Notes: generated by a model from the letters alone, not told the origin. DNA of 64,000 nucleotides from Arenicola marina (GCA_964019135.1 OZ025257.1:24288352-24352351), one strand, 5' to 3'. Positions 23,301-35,562 are shown, counted from the first letter of the stretch. Program-made: numbers and translations.

Positions 23301-24492
23301 CAAGGATCATTAGATGACCGGGGCAGGGCCCTACCATGATTACCCGAGGCACGGATCATTAGATGCCCGGGCCATGGCCCTGCCATTATTACCCGAGGCA
23401 AGGATCATTAGATGACCGGGGCAGGGCCCTACCATGATTACCCGAGGCACGAATCATTAGATGACCGGGGCAGGGCCCTACCATTATTACCAGGGGCAAG
23501 GATCATTAGATGACCGGGGCAGGGCCCTACCATTAATCCCCGAGGCACGGATCATTAGATTGCAGGGCCCTACCATTATTACCCGAGGCACGGATCATTA
23601 GATGACCGGGGCACGGATCATTAGATGACCGGGGCAGGGCTCTACCATTATTACCAGGGGCACGGATCATTCGATGACCGGGGCAGGGCCTTACCATTAT
23701 TACCAGGGGCACGGATCATTAGATTGCAGGGCCCTACCATTATTACCCGAGGCACGGATCATTAGATTGCAGGGCCCTACCAATATTACCCGAGGCACGG
23801 ATCATTAGATTGCAGGGCCCTACCATTATTACCCGAGGCACGGATCATTAGATGACCGGGGCAGGGATTATTAGATGACCGGGCCATGGCCCTACCATTA
23901 TTACCAGGGGCACGGATCATTGGATGACCGGGGCAGGGCTCTACCATTATTACCAGGGGCAAGGATCATTAGATGACCGGGGCAGGGCCCTACCATTATT
24001 ACCCGAGGCACGGATCATTAGATGACCGGGGCAGGGCACTACCATTATTATCCGAGGCACGGATCATTAGATGAACAGGGCAGGGCCCTACCATTATTAC
24101 CCGAGGCACGGATCATTAGATGACCGGGGCAGGGCCCTACCATTATTACCCGAGGCACGAATCATTAGATGACCGGGGCAGGGCCCTACCATTATTATCC
24201 GAGGCACGGATCATTAGATGAACAGGGCAGGGCCCTACCATTATTACCCGAGGCACGGATCATTAGATGACCGGGGCAGGGCCCTACCATTATTACCCGA
24301 GGCACGGATCATTAGATGACCGGGGCAGGGCCTTACCATTATTACATGAGGCACGATTCATTAGATGACCGGGGCAGGGCACTACCATGATTATCCGAGG
24401 CACGGATCATTAGATGAACAGGGCAGGGCCCTACCATTATTACCCGAGGCACGGATCATTAGATGACCGGGGCGGAGCACTACCATTATTAC
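20363..24492. repeat. 49-bp minisatellite array M2 (about 84 units)
   Basis: The same unit family as M1 (10273-14460) and the same position relative to the gene. The internal order differs: a block around 21262-21444 returns exactly at 22039-22221 (higher-order period 777 bp) and nearly again at 22675-22857. The left end (GGCACCCGAGGCGCGGAT) and the right end (GGCGGAGCACTACC...) match M1, so the whole module was copied and then reshuffled internally. Confidence 0.95.
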
Positions 24493-26740
24493 TCACACGT
24501 CGTAAACTATCACGACGTCTCCTGCTGTTGTAAATGCCATGCGTGAATAATACATGAGTTAAGAAATGAAACAATAGGGTGGCGTAGAATAACGACCACA
24601 CTGTGTGGACGACGAAAGCCGGATCCAGTTAAGTAATTAGTGAGAATTACTGTTTGTTTGTGAGAAACAATGCTGATTTCCGGGGAGATCGACAATAGAT
24701 CTATTGCCCGACACTAAGCCTTGCCCATGCTTGAGTCCTTTTTCCTTACTCATGAGTATGAAATTGACGATTATCATAACTGATGGTAGGTACAAGTGAG
24801 AAGTACTCATCTCTAAAACAACAAAGTGCCATGCTGCTTTGTTTGTCCGACTTGTTTGTCTGACTTGACGTCATGATTGGATAAAGCAACAGTGACGTCA
24901 GTGGATTATTGACAGCCAGGATCGGTTTATTTAAAGTATCTTGTGAGCCTGAAACCCTTTGCCGAAGCCCATACGCCAACCCAATTCCGCTGAAATGTTT
25001 CGAATTATTGTTTATTGTGTTTTTATCCGTATTGTCAGAATCGGAATGTGGAAAGGTATGTAATCAATGTATGGGTGTATGCTGACAAATTATTTTTCAT
25101 CAAGTGACCCATCAATCTTATTTTCCAAATAATTCACTAGTGAAAGACCTCCGCGGCTCTCGCTTGGCGCGGAAAACTGGAGAGGAGAACCGCGCGTTTT
25201 CCATAGTTTTCTGATCATGCCCACTTTTCGCGATTTAGGATCGCAGTATATAAGAAACTAAATTACCTCAAACTTAATAGTCAGTGACAATAAATTCCGT
25301 ATTTAACATTTAACGATTATTTATGTGTCATTCTGCACTCCCAAGAATTAACGAAATCCCAAGAGATGGACTTTAAATAACCCTTGTACGATGATGTATG
25401 CTAAAATGTTTTCATAAACTGCCAATAATACATTACCGAAATGTAGGTATTTTAGGTTATATATTGCCTATCATTCGACAGTCACTCTCTGCTTCGACTC
25501 CCCTAGGGGATACAAACGCATGTGCTTTTACATTGAGACTCTCTGCTCATTGGCTTGAACTCAACCAAAAGCATTCAACCATGAGGACAATACAAGCCCT
25601 CGACAACAGATTCCTGCGCACTGCATCAAAGCTCACCTGTCAATCTTGTGACATCATTAGGGAATTTCTAAATACCGCCCAGATGCAAAACTCCCAGAAT
25701 TAAACCCGCCGAACCTCACTTTTGCTACTTTTGCTACGAACGCATTTATAGTGATATCGTGGAATAAAAACTCCCATTAAAACAAATTCATATTTGTTTG
25801 TCTTCCCTAAATAAAGTTAACTCTGAGCTAAGCAAAATCGTGGCACGAACACTTTAAATCTCTACTGTAGTATAGGACGTCAGTTCATAAAATAACACTT
25901 ATGATCTATTCTTGAAAAGGATTATTTAGCAAGAAATTATATTTGGTTTGACAACTTTTCAAGAACCTTGAAATTGCCCAGGCTGACAGCAGGGGGAATT
26001 CGGGTATATATGCGAGCGAAAAGTCGGAGTATGCGGAGCTCATGACCGAAAGAAGTTTGCAACTAACGTTGTCACTTAGGCTGAGTTAAGTTAACTTGAG
26101 TTGATGATTATGTTACTTAACTGCAGGTGCAGGAAATATATTAATATTGAAAGAAATTAATTTGAGATTTGTAAGAAAAAGATAGGAGTTCGATTTGTCG
26201 AATTTATAATATTTGGAATTGCATTTTACCCCGCAATGTTTTGCCAAAGGCAATGGTGTAATGAGAGTTGCCGCCGCCCCTCTCTGTGTAGTGGTTAGAG
26301 CGCACTGGAACGTAGATCTATAGATCCTCGGCTCGACACCAAGACGAAGGGATATAATCTGGGGCATGTTTAATCCATGTATCGGTCATCGTCCCCGGGA
26401 GATGTTTATCCCAGGTTAAGCTCTTGTGTGCGCAAAAAGCAGACTAAAACACCAATTTGCCATCGAATCAAATAAGTGCGACCAACTAACACTGCGATAC
26501 TTGTAATACATACTCAGTACTACATCGAGAAGTTTCGCTACCTTATAATTTCTCGAGTAATACATCAGTAAATATTTTTTAGATCAATTGTCATCTATGT
26601 GTTGTGTCGTGTTGTGTTGTGTCCACAAAAGTTCAGTCTAATTGTACTGCCAAAAATGTCGTGGTAGTTTGGAGAACACTTTGGCCAGAAATGATAACTT
26701 GGCTCTGAATACTAATTTTCCTTTGCTCGGGTTTAAAAGC
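24493..26740. other. Intergenic block I' (downstream of G3), recent copy of 14461-16690
   Basis: Nearly identical to block I at an offset of about 10.03-10.05 kb. The one clear difference is a short insertion near 24640. It holds a copy of the SINE (26271-26431) and of the hAT-like segment. I can support no gene. Confidence 0.75.
26271..26431 (+). mobile_element. tRNA-derived SINE (duplicate of 16225-16385)
   Basis: Same A-box and B-box sequences as the copy in block I. It was carried here by the segmental duplication, not by a second insertion. Confidence 0.65.
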
Positions 26741-26820
26741 CATGAATTTAGAAACGATAAACGAAAGTGTAAGCAGGTGGCACGAACGAAATTGCGAAAA
26801 AGAACTGAAGCTTTCATTCC

Positions 26821-26826
26821 TTTATT
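26821..26826 (-). terminator. Poly(A) signal of G3
   Basis: AATAAA on the minus strand, 20 bases past the G3 stop codon. Confidence 0.75.
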
Positions 26827-26846
26827 GCGATAATATTGCAACCAAA

Positions 26847-29800
26847 TCAAGCAAACACACTGATGAGGGTACCGCCGATTTGGACTGCCGTGAAAAGCAG
26901 ATTGAGCCATTTGCTCTGAGGAAGCATCACATCGGGCAGCTTATTCCCCGTCAGGAGGTCAACGAATGCCTTGAGGACAGCCTCGCTCTCAGCCGGGGTC
27001 AGTTCAAGGTCACCCAACGCCACAGCAGTGCTGGAAAGAAGCGGCATACGGAAGGATTAAAGTAGTGAGCAGGCAGGCATCCTTCATAGAGCAATTACAT
27101 AACCTTTGTAGCTATTTATAGCGTTATGCAAATGCCTAGCAAGTCACGGGCTGGATACTAACGTCTCTAGGATCAGCTTCGCCACCTCCGCAGTCTTTCC
27201 CTCAGATACCATCTTCTCAACTGAAAGAGAAGTATTAACAGTCATAAATAACCAAGTGCCAGTGGAATACGGAAGGCAATTTAGGTTGGGGGCCCTCGGG
27301 ACCCTTAGTAATTGGCCAACGACCACAGTAGAACTGTCCTTACCAAAAGCCGCCAGTCGACCGTCCATGAAGACCTCCTCTACGACCTTGTTGATGGCCG
27401 CCATGTGCAACAGCTCATCGGCATCCTCTTCTGCAACGTGGCTCAAGGGTCAGTGAGAGTGGCTCAAGGGTCAGTGAGAGTGGCTCAAGGGTCAGTGAGA
27501 GTGGCTCAAGGGTCAGTGAGAGTGGCTCAAGGGTCAGTGAGAGTGGCTCAAGGGTCAGTGAGAGTGGCTCAAGGGTCAGTGAGAGTGGCTCAAGGGTCAG
27601 TGAGAGTGGCTCAAGGGTCAGTGAGAGTGGCTCAAGGGTCAGTGAGAGTGGCTCAAGGGTCAGTGAGAGTGGCTCAAGGGTCAGTGAGAGTGGCTCAAGG
27701 GTCAGTGAGAGTGGCTCAAGGGTCAGTGAGAGTGGCTCAAGGGTCAGTGAGAGTGGCTCAAGGGTCAGTGAGAGTGGCTCAAGGGTCAGTGAGAGTGGCT
27801 CAAGGGTCAGTGAGAGTGGCTCAAGGGTCAGTGAGAGTGGCTCAAGGGTCAGTGAGAGTGGCTCAAGGGTCAGTGAGAGTGGCTCAAGGGTCAGTGAGAG
27901 TGGCTCAAGGGTCAGTGAGAGTGGCTCAAGGGTCAGTGAGAGTGGCTCAAGGGTCAGTGAGAGTGGCTCAAGGGTCAGTGAGAGTGGCTCAAGGGTCAGT
28001 GAGAGTGGCTCAAGGGTCAGTGAGAGTGGCTCAAGGGTCAGTGAGAGTGGCTCAAGGGTCAGTGAGAGTGGCTCAAGGGTCAGTGAGAGTGGCTCAAGGG
28101 TCAGTGAGAGTGGCTCAAGGGTCAGTGAGAGTGGCTCAAGGGTCAGTGAGAGTGGCTCAAGGGTCAGTGAGAGTGGCTCAAGGGTCAGTGAGAGTGGCTC
28201 AAGGGTCAGTGAGAGTGGCTCAAGGGTCAGTGAGAGTGGCTCAAGGGTCAGTGAGAGTGGCTCAAGGGTCAGTGAGAGTGGCTCAAGGGTCAGTGAGAGT
28301 GGCTCAAGGGTCAGTGAGAGTGGCTCAAGGGTCAGTGAGAGTGGCTCAAGGGTCAGTGAGAGTGGCTCAAGGGTCAGTGAGAGTGGCTCAAGGGTCAGTG
28401 AGAGTGGCTCAAGGGTCAGTGAGAGTGGCTCAAGGGTCAGTGAGAGTGGCTCAAGGGTCAGTGAGAGTGGCTCAAGGGTCAGTGAGAGTGGCTCAAGGGT
28501 CAGTGAGAGTGGCTCAAGGGTCAGTGAGAGTGGCTCAAGGGTCAGTGAGAGTGGCTCAAGGGTCAGTGAGAGTGGCTCAAGGGTCAGTGAGAGTGGCTCA
28601 AGGGTCAGTGAGAGTGGCTCAAGGGTCAGTGAGAGTGGCTCAAGGGTCAGTGAGAGTGGCTCAAGGGTCAGTGAGAGTGGCTCAAGGGTCAGTGAGAGTG
28701 GCTCAAGGGTCAGTGAGAGTGGCTCAAGGGTCAGTGAGAGTGGCTCAAGGGTCAGTGAGAGTGGCTCAAGGGTCAGTGAGAGTGGCTCAAGGGTCAGTGA
28801 GAGTGGCTCAAGGGTCAGTGAGAGTGGCTCAAGGGTCAGTGAGAGTGGCTCAAGGGTCAGTGAGAGTGGCTCAAGGGTCAGTGAGAGTGGCTCAAGGGTC
28901 AGTGAGAGTGGCTCAAGGGTCAGTGAGAGTGGCTCAAGGGTCAGTGAGAGTGGCTCAAGGGTCAGTGAGAGTGGCTCAAGGGTCAGTGAGAGTGGCTCAA
29001 GGGTCAGTGAGAGTGGCTCAAGGGTCAGTGAGAGTGGCTCAAGGGTCAGTGAGAGTGGCTCAAGGGTCAGTGAGAGTGGCTCAAGGGTCAGTGAGAGTGG
29101 CTCAAGGGTCAGTGAGAGTGGCTCAAGGGTCAGTGAGAGTGGCTCAAGGGTCAGTGAGAGTGGCTCAAGGGTCAGTGAGAGTGGCTCAAGGGTCAGTGAG
29201 AGTGGCTCAAGGGTCAGTGAGAGTGGCTCAAGGGTCAGTGAGAGTGGCTCAAGGGTCAGTGAGAGTGGCTCAAGGGTCAGTGAGAGTGGCTCAAGGGTCA
29301 GTGAGAGTGGCTCAAGGGTCAGTGAGAGTGGCTCAAGGGTCAGTGAGAGTGGCTCAAGGGTCAGTGAGAGTGGCTCAAGGGTCAGTGAGAGTGGCTCAAG
29401 GGTCAGTGAGAGTGGCTCAAGGGTCAGTGAGAGTGGCTCAAGGGTCAGTGAGAGTGGCTCAAGGGTCAGTGAGAGTGGCTCAAGGGTCAGTGAGAGTGGC
29501 TCAAGGGTCAGTGAGAGTGGCTCAAGGGTCAGTGAGAGTGGCTCAAGGGTCAGTGAGAGTGGCTCAAGGGTCAGTGAGAGTGGCTCAAGGGTCAGTGAGA
29601 GTGGCTCAAGGGTCAGTGAGAGTGGCTCAAGGGTCAGTGAGAGTGGCTCAAGGGTCAGTGAGAGTGGCTCAAGGGTCAGTGAGAGTGGCTCAAGGGTCAG
29701 TGAGAGTGGCTCAAGGGTCAGTGAGAGTGGCTCAAGGGTCAGTGAGAGTGGCTCAAGGGTCAGTGAGAGTGGCTCAAGGGTCAGTGAGAGTGGCTCAAGG

Positions 29801-32591
29801 GTCAGTGAGAGTGGCTCAAGGGTCAGTGAGAGTGGCTCAAGGGTCAGTGAGAGTGGCTCAAGGGTCAGTGAGAGTGGCTCAAGGGTCAGTGAGAGTGGCT
29901 CAAGGGTCAGTGAGAGTGGCTCAAGGGTCAGTGAGAGTGGCTCAAGGGTCAGTGAGAGTGGCTCAAGGGTCAGTGAGAGTGGCTCAAGGGTCAGTGAGAG
30001 TGGCTCAAGGGTCAGTGAGAGTGGCTCAAGGGTCAGTGAGAGTGGCTCAAGGGTCAGTGAGAGTGGCTCAAGGGTCAGTGAGAGTGGCTCAAGGGTCAGT
30101 GAGAGTGGCTCAAGGGTCAGTGAGAGTGGCTCAAGGGTCAGTGAGAGTGGCTCAAGGGTCAGTGAGAGTGGCTCAAGGGTCAGTGAGAGTGGCTCAAGGG
30201 TCAGTGAGAGTGGCTCAAGGGTCAGTGAGAGTGGCTCAAGGGTCAGTGAGAGTGGCTCAAGGGTCAGTGAGAGTGGCTCAAGGGTCAGTGAGAGTGGCTC
30301 AAGGGTCAGTGAGAGTGGCTCAAGGGTCAGTGAGAGTGGCTCAAGGGTCAGTGAGAGTGGCTCAAGGGTCAGTGAGAGTGGCTCAAGGGTCAGTGAGAGT
30401 GGCTCAAGGGTCAGTGAGAGTGGCTCAAGGGTCAGTGAGAGTGGCTCAAGGGTCAGTGAGAGTGGCTCAAGGGTCAGTGAGAGTGGCTCAAGGGTCAGTG
30501 AGAGTGGCTCAAGGGTCAGTGAGAGTGGCTCAAGGGTCAGTGAGAGTGGCTCAAGGGTCAGTGAGAGTGGCTCAAGGGTCAGTGAGAGTGGCTCAAGGGT
30601 CAGTGAGAGTGGCTCAAGGCCCCAAGGGTCAGTGAGAGTGGCTCAAGGCCCCAAGGGTCAGTGAGAGAGGCTCAAGGCCCCAAGGGTCAGTGAAAGTGGC
30701 TCAAGGCCCCAAGGGTCAGTGAAAGTGGCTCAAGGCCCCAAGGGTCAGTGAAAGTGGCTCAAGGCCCCAAGGGTCAGTGAAAGTGGCTCAAGGCCCCAAG
30801 GGTCAGTGAAAGTGGCTCAAGGCCCCAAGGGTCAGTGAAGGAGGCTCAAGGCCCCAAGGGTCAGTGAAAGTGGCTCAAGGCCCCAAGGGTCAGTGAAGGA
30901 GGAACAAGGCTGGCTGGAACCAGACGCCAGCCCAAGGCTGGCCAGTCAAAGGGGAGTCTGTGGTGGACTGTTTACCATCTGGTGCACTTACTGAAGAACG
31001 AGATGAAGCCAGAGACTAAATCTTCAGACGCCATGGCTTCAGTCAGTCCGATGACGATCTCAGCCACCTCAGGAAGGCCCTTCATCAACTTGCGCGTCAC
31101 CATAACCTTGATGGGGGCCGGCAAGGTCAAGCTCTGCAAGGACGCTTCAAAGCCACCTTGCAAGAAGTCCACAATGGCCCCAATTCCGGCTTCAATCTGT
31201 GGGAGGGCGGCCGACAAGTCGCAAGTGATCCGTCCTGTGGCGAATGGAGCCATGTACTTGTGGATGGAGATGGCCACCATCTGGAAGAGCTCGACTACTG
31301 GTCTCTCCAGGAAGAGTTCCTGGCTTATTAAAGCCTGAATTTCATCAAAGAGGCCATCCATCGGGATATCTCCTGGGGAAGGACAAAACTGCATTCAGGC
31401 TTGTATTCATTGTATAAAACAGGAATGCACGACACAAATATTTGACCAGAAGTAGAACTAATTTCAAAGATTTAGGTCACCTTGGCATATTAAAGTGATG
31501 GTTACCAGATAGTTAGAAGGGGGGCGGGGGGTTCTCACCGATGGCAGATTCGAATACCATTACTTTCTCCTGTAGTGCTGCAGAGATGAAGTCCACCACC
31601 TCCTTCATGTGGGCCGCCACGTCCACCATGGACGGCTTCTTGCCCATCCCACCACCATGACCTCCCTTTCGACGCGCAATCATCTCTTCCACGGATTCAA
31701 TGGATTCCATCGACTCCCCGGTAGCCTTGCCAGGCTTCAGATGGTGCAGATGGTCGATTTCACCAATCTCCTTCCCGGCCAGGAGCATATCCTCCACCAC
31801 CAGGTTCCGCACCAGATGTTCCACAAAGCCTGGAAGCAGAAGGAAGGAATCTTTCATTGAACGGGTACCAGTGGAATAACGAATAGAATAAACTAGAATT
31901 CATGCCAGTTGCTGGAGAATGAAGCTCACTTACCGATGACGGCATGCACTGCAACCGCTTGTCCGCATTCTGCAGGCACCATCTTTTCCGTCACGGTGGC
32001 GGCAATGATTTCAAAGGCTTTCCAAGTCTTAATTGGATCCACAGCAGTGATCGGCATCGTGTAGTCTACCCCGACGGCGTCCAGCTTATCCGCCAATGCA
32101 ACTGCCACTATAAAAACATGTAACGTTATCTTCGCAAGCTATCAATGGTATAGACGGAGAAAGTAGGAGAATATATTTAGAGGGAGTTCTCTTACTTAAA
32201 GATGCCACGGTCTTCGAGCAGTCATTATTAGAAGCACCAACGGAAGTTATTCAACTGGCTAACTGTATATTCGTAAATAAAAATAAATAAATGTTTGGCT
32301 TTCTCAATAACAGCTTCATGCTCACGGTCGTTGCCCACCGGGGCCAGCAGAGTGACCAGCTCAGAGTTGGTGCGGCGGAAAAGGCGGATCCGTCCACCTA
32401 AGACGAAAGGCCATGAACCCCACATTAAGCATAAACATCCACTAAAGCACAAATTTTGTCTTCCATCAATATATATGTATATTAAAAAAACTAAGCTAAT
32501 CACAAAGATAAATTGCATGGATTTACTCAACCCATTGCTTACCATGAACGACGGCGGCCATGCAGATCAGAGAAAGAAGAAACAGCTTCAT
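26847..32591 (-). CDS. G3: secreted 431-residue protein of unrecognised family (tandem copy 3, Y/X mosaic)
   Basis: Exons in transcription order: 32543-32591, 32326-32397, 31934-32107, 31539-31829, 30992-31372, 27344-27430, 27163-27220 and 26847-27030 (431 residues). The signal peptide is MKLFLLSLICMAAVVHG. Introns 4 and 5 and the 3' flank are type Y, like G2. Introns 1-3, exon 1 and the promoter are type X, like G4. The switch falls inside exon 4, roughly 31690-31830. Intron 5 is 3561 bp and is almost entirely minisatellite. The coding frame is undamaged. The normal TTTTGTTGCAG acceptor of exon 6 has become GCCACGTTGCAG, because the array runs to seven bases from the exon. Splicing efficiency there may differ from the sister copies. 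Confidence 0.85.
27438..30905. repeat. Giant intron-5 minisatellite of G3: 151 perfect 21-bp units plus 29-bp tail
   Basis: From 27438 to 30608 there are 151 identical 21-bp units (plus strand GTGGCTCAAGGGTCAGTGAG and one more base). About ten 29-bp units with GGCCCCAA spacers follow, to about 30905. Because 21 is a multiple of three and the unit lacks stops in one plus-strand frame, the array reads antisense as an endless VAQGSVR repeat. It is intronic and not a gene. On the transcribed strand each unit contains CACTGAC, a good branch-point match (CTGAC). Confidence 0.97.
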
Positions 32592-32593
32592 GG

Positions 32594-32737
32594 TGACGTC
32601 AGGAGGTCTGAAGAGACTGGAAGAGGACGATCGACGGTCACAGGGGCTGAGTGATGACAGGTGGAGACGGACCCCTTTTATAGCCCCCTGTTGTGAGCTG
32701 TCTCAGAGAGGAGTGGCGTCTGGTTGAAGCTCATTGG
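32594..32737 (-). promoter_or_regulatory. G3 promoter: CCAAT, TATA box and CRE
   Basis: CCAAT is at 32733-32737, TATAAAAG at 32675-32682 and TGACGTCA at 32594-32601, just before the ATG. This is the type X form, shared with G4. Confidence 0.8.
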
Positions 32738-34960
32738 ATGAAGCATGCCCAGAGGAGTGGTGGGTACCCAGGTACCGAGAGGTATGGAAAGCCATGACGT
32801 GTCCAATCTGAAAAATTGTTGGTAAAATGTTAATTATACATTGCGACATGTTCGTATTTTCCGTAATATTACCTTTCATTCGATAGTTACTTTCGGCCTT
32901 AGCCTCACCTGGGAGCTCCATTATATCTTTTTTGTCGGCTACTTCTTCAATGCATTTGCATACTCGCCCGCCATTGCGGCGCTCGCAAATTGATGGGACC
33001 AATGCCCCGCGTATTTCTACAAATGAGTGCCGGGGAGTCTAATAACCTAATAACACAAGGTACCCTATGTAAACAAAGTAAACAGTTCCCTCTCAGTTTG
33101 TCAAAATGCTGCACTGACGTATTAAATACTCCAGGTTCCCTACGGTGACACGAAGACTTTTTCAAGAGGCAATGTATTGCCGGGTTGTGCGTCACATGAT
33201 GTCTCGAGTTCGTGCATTACTTCAATCAATTAAATCTCTTCTGTAGTATGACGTCAGTTTATGAAATAATGGTTATGTTTTAGTGTCCAAAATGATTGAC
33301 GGCTGACAATTGGGTGAGTTCTTGTGTGCGAGCCTAGTAGTCGGAGTACGCGGAACGCATAACCGAACGCAGAGATTGTGTGGTCCAATAGCGCCGTCAC
33401 GTGGAGCAATTTACTCTCGGATATCTTCTAAATGTACTAGTTAAAGAACGAGTTGGAGTGCATTCTCTAAAATCAAGCACGAGACGCGAAAGCGTCGAGT
33501 GGTTTATTTGGGGAATGCAAGACAGCGAGTTCTTTAACGTACTTATAAAATGGTTATAACAACGCATTAGATTTAACGAAAATTATTCTTCGTGTACTGG
33601 GAATAGGGCATATAGCAGTCTGTGAATTCCTCGATATTCGCGATATTATCACATGCAGGGAGTTCATCTTGTAACTCAGTGTGAACTGTGAACAAAGATA
33701 TGTATTTCTCATGATCTGGGAACATGACCCCCCCCCCCTCCCCCTCCTTCGATGCCCGCAACGAGTGTCTGAGTCGCTTTGCCTCCTCTATCATAAAAGA
33801 ACGAAACAATAATTGTTATTATTGCGAGTTGATTATTGTGGTAACTGGTACAATAAGGCTGCACAGTTCTCACGGGTTCTATTTCCGGTTTAGGTGCTTT
33901 GGGGACCAAAAAACCCCACAAAAAACACGTGCTCTTAGAACGAGTGTCCATCACGCTGGTTCCCTGCTACAGCTGCGTGACGCGCACTCATTGTAGTCAC
34001 TGTTTCAGCTTTGGGAACCGGCTGGCTGCGCGGTTTAATTGCGCGTAAGGAATCGAGTGAGTGTCAAAGTGTATTTTATTTGTTTTGATCCAGGCATTCT
34101 TAACTATAAAATTAACGCCAATATGGATAAAAAAACACCGTTTCTCATGTGAAGAAAACTTTACACGGCACGAACACAGCTTATGCATAATCACGCAGGA
34201 AAACAAGAGTAAACTACCAACTAGCCGGGACGGGACCGGTTATTGCAGCTTACATCATGGGGATCGATTGTTTTCTAAATAACTAAACGTAGCGGCAAAA
34301 TATAGTTAAAGATAAGACATTGATCTTCCATAATGCATGTGGTCCGTTCGATGGTACCATTGGAAGCGTAGTATTTTGAGGCAAATCGTCGATGTGTACA
34401 TTTCTTCGACAAATGGGGCACCATTGTGTTCGCCTGCTCAGTCTCCGCCAGCTCATACTGTTTTTTTACGTAACCATAGACATGGTGAATACCGAGTGCA
34501 GTCATGCGAGTCATGGTGAGTATTTCGCCATACGACAGGAAAAGCCCCACGCAACCGATTAGCTCACCTGACACCGAGCCTGGAGTCAGAGTATAATCGT
34601 CTCATCTCTACCAGGAAGAGAAGAGCTCATCCAAGGATAAAAAATATGAGCGATGAATCGATCCGACAAGTTGGAAGAGTAGTTTCAATACGGTCAACGC
34701 AAACTCACATATAGCTCACAATTTTGAACGGGGCACATCGGCATACCGAAATGATGCGCGCGCACCCATACCAGGGTGAAGGAAGTGTCGGGCGGTGAAC
34801 CGAGGCGTAATGTGCGTATTCGGTCCACCCTAGGGATACACCCGGGTTACCAAAGAAATGCGCCCAGTGTCACATTGGCATATCGTCCTTGGTCTGATTT
34901 GACTCTCAGTTAAAGGCACCTGTAACTCGCTAATTCTCGCGCCGTATACATGTGGATCAT
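32738..34960. other. Upstream block U of G3, duplicated upstream of G4
   Basis: No gene is supported. The block matches about 58660-60831 plus the sequence right of the 60832-62029 insertion. Differences include a roughly 90-bp segment present here (34110-34210) and missing in the G4 copy, and extra sequence in the G4 copy near 59490-59690. A 99-codon minus-strand frame (34275-34574) is broken in the other copy, which argues against a gene. A sequence matching the target of the 60832-62029 transposon, still empty, is at 34876-34884. Confidence 0.65.
33434..33542. repeat. Foldback hairpin of about 109 bp
   Basis: Arms GTACTAGTTAAAGAACGAGT... and ...GCGAGTTCTTTAACGTAC are imperfect reverse complements of about 33 bases. 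In the paralogous region at about 59358-59440 only the left arm survives, so one side was lost or replaced there. Confidence 0.6.
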
Positions 34961-35360
34961 CGAAATCGGCCAAAGAACAAAGGAAAAACTTGTGTCGACC
35001 TCCAGTCACAGAGAGATATATATCACTGGAATAAAACATGAGGCGAGGCCAATAAATGTGTGTTTGCCTCAACGCAAAACCGTCACGATGTCCATAAGAT
35101 TTCTCCACCATTACGTCATGGGAAGTCGAGGAACGCAAAATAATTAATTAAAACAAAATTACAAGAAAGCCTTGCCTTGCCAATGCCGGGTCAATCTACA
35201 AGGCACAATAAACGTTTTCGTGAAATGAACTTTAAAACAATTGTAACCCCCGCAACTCAACGTAGGCGTAAACTGCGCCTCCTAGAAGCAATTAAGCAGT
35301 TTACGATGCCCCAAATCCCAATAACAGCTCATGAAGCACGTGCATCGCGAACTAGTTAGA
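34961..35360. repeat. Block V, duplicated at 63601-64000
   Basis: About 400 bases nearly identical to the last 400 bases of the window. In this copy the join to block U is direct (GGATCAT/CGAAATCGG). In the other copy about 1.48 kb lies between the two parts. A 60-codon plus frame here (35177-35359) differs from its copy mostly at amino-acid-changing positions, so I do not call it a gene. Confidence 0.8.
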
Positions 35361-35522
35361 CACAACTAAGCAGCGTTAAGAGGCACTTTTGCCCGGCGAT
35401 GTGACACCAGATTCTTAATAAACAAGAGAAAGCAAAAGGTAAACAGTATACACAACCACTGAAACACGTAATGCCACACAATTGTGTTCCCTTTTTCTAC
35501 TCACACATAGACAAACCATTGT

Positions 35523-35562
<40 letters not shown>

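Noticed and set aside
10273-24492. Direct-repeat arrays that could suggest CRISPR
   Set aside because: The units abut without unique spacers, vary in length, and sit in an intron-bearing eukaryotic locus. They are minisatellites.
27312-30635. A 1107-codon plus-strand open frame made of VAQGSVR repeats
   Set aside because: It is the intron-5 minisatellite of G3 read antisense. The unit is 21 bp, so any stop-free frame stays open. Its first codons are antisense to exon 6, and it has no promoter or family similarity.
34275-34574. A 99-codon minus-strand open frame upstream of G3
   Set aside because: The paralogous copy at 60228-60521 has a shifted frame, with no sign of coding constraint.
35177-35359. 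A 60-codon basic open frame, repeated at 63817-63999
   Set aside because: About four of six differences between the copies change the amino acid, there is no splice or promoter signal, and no family is recognised.
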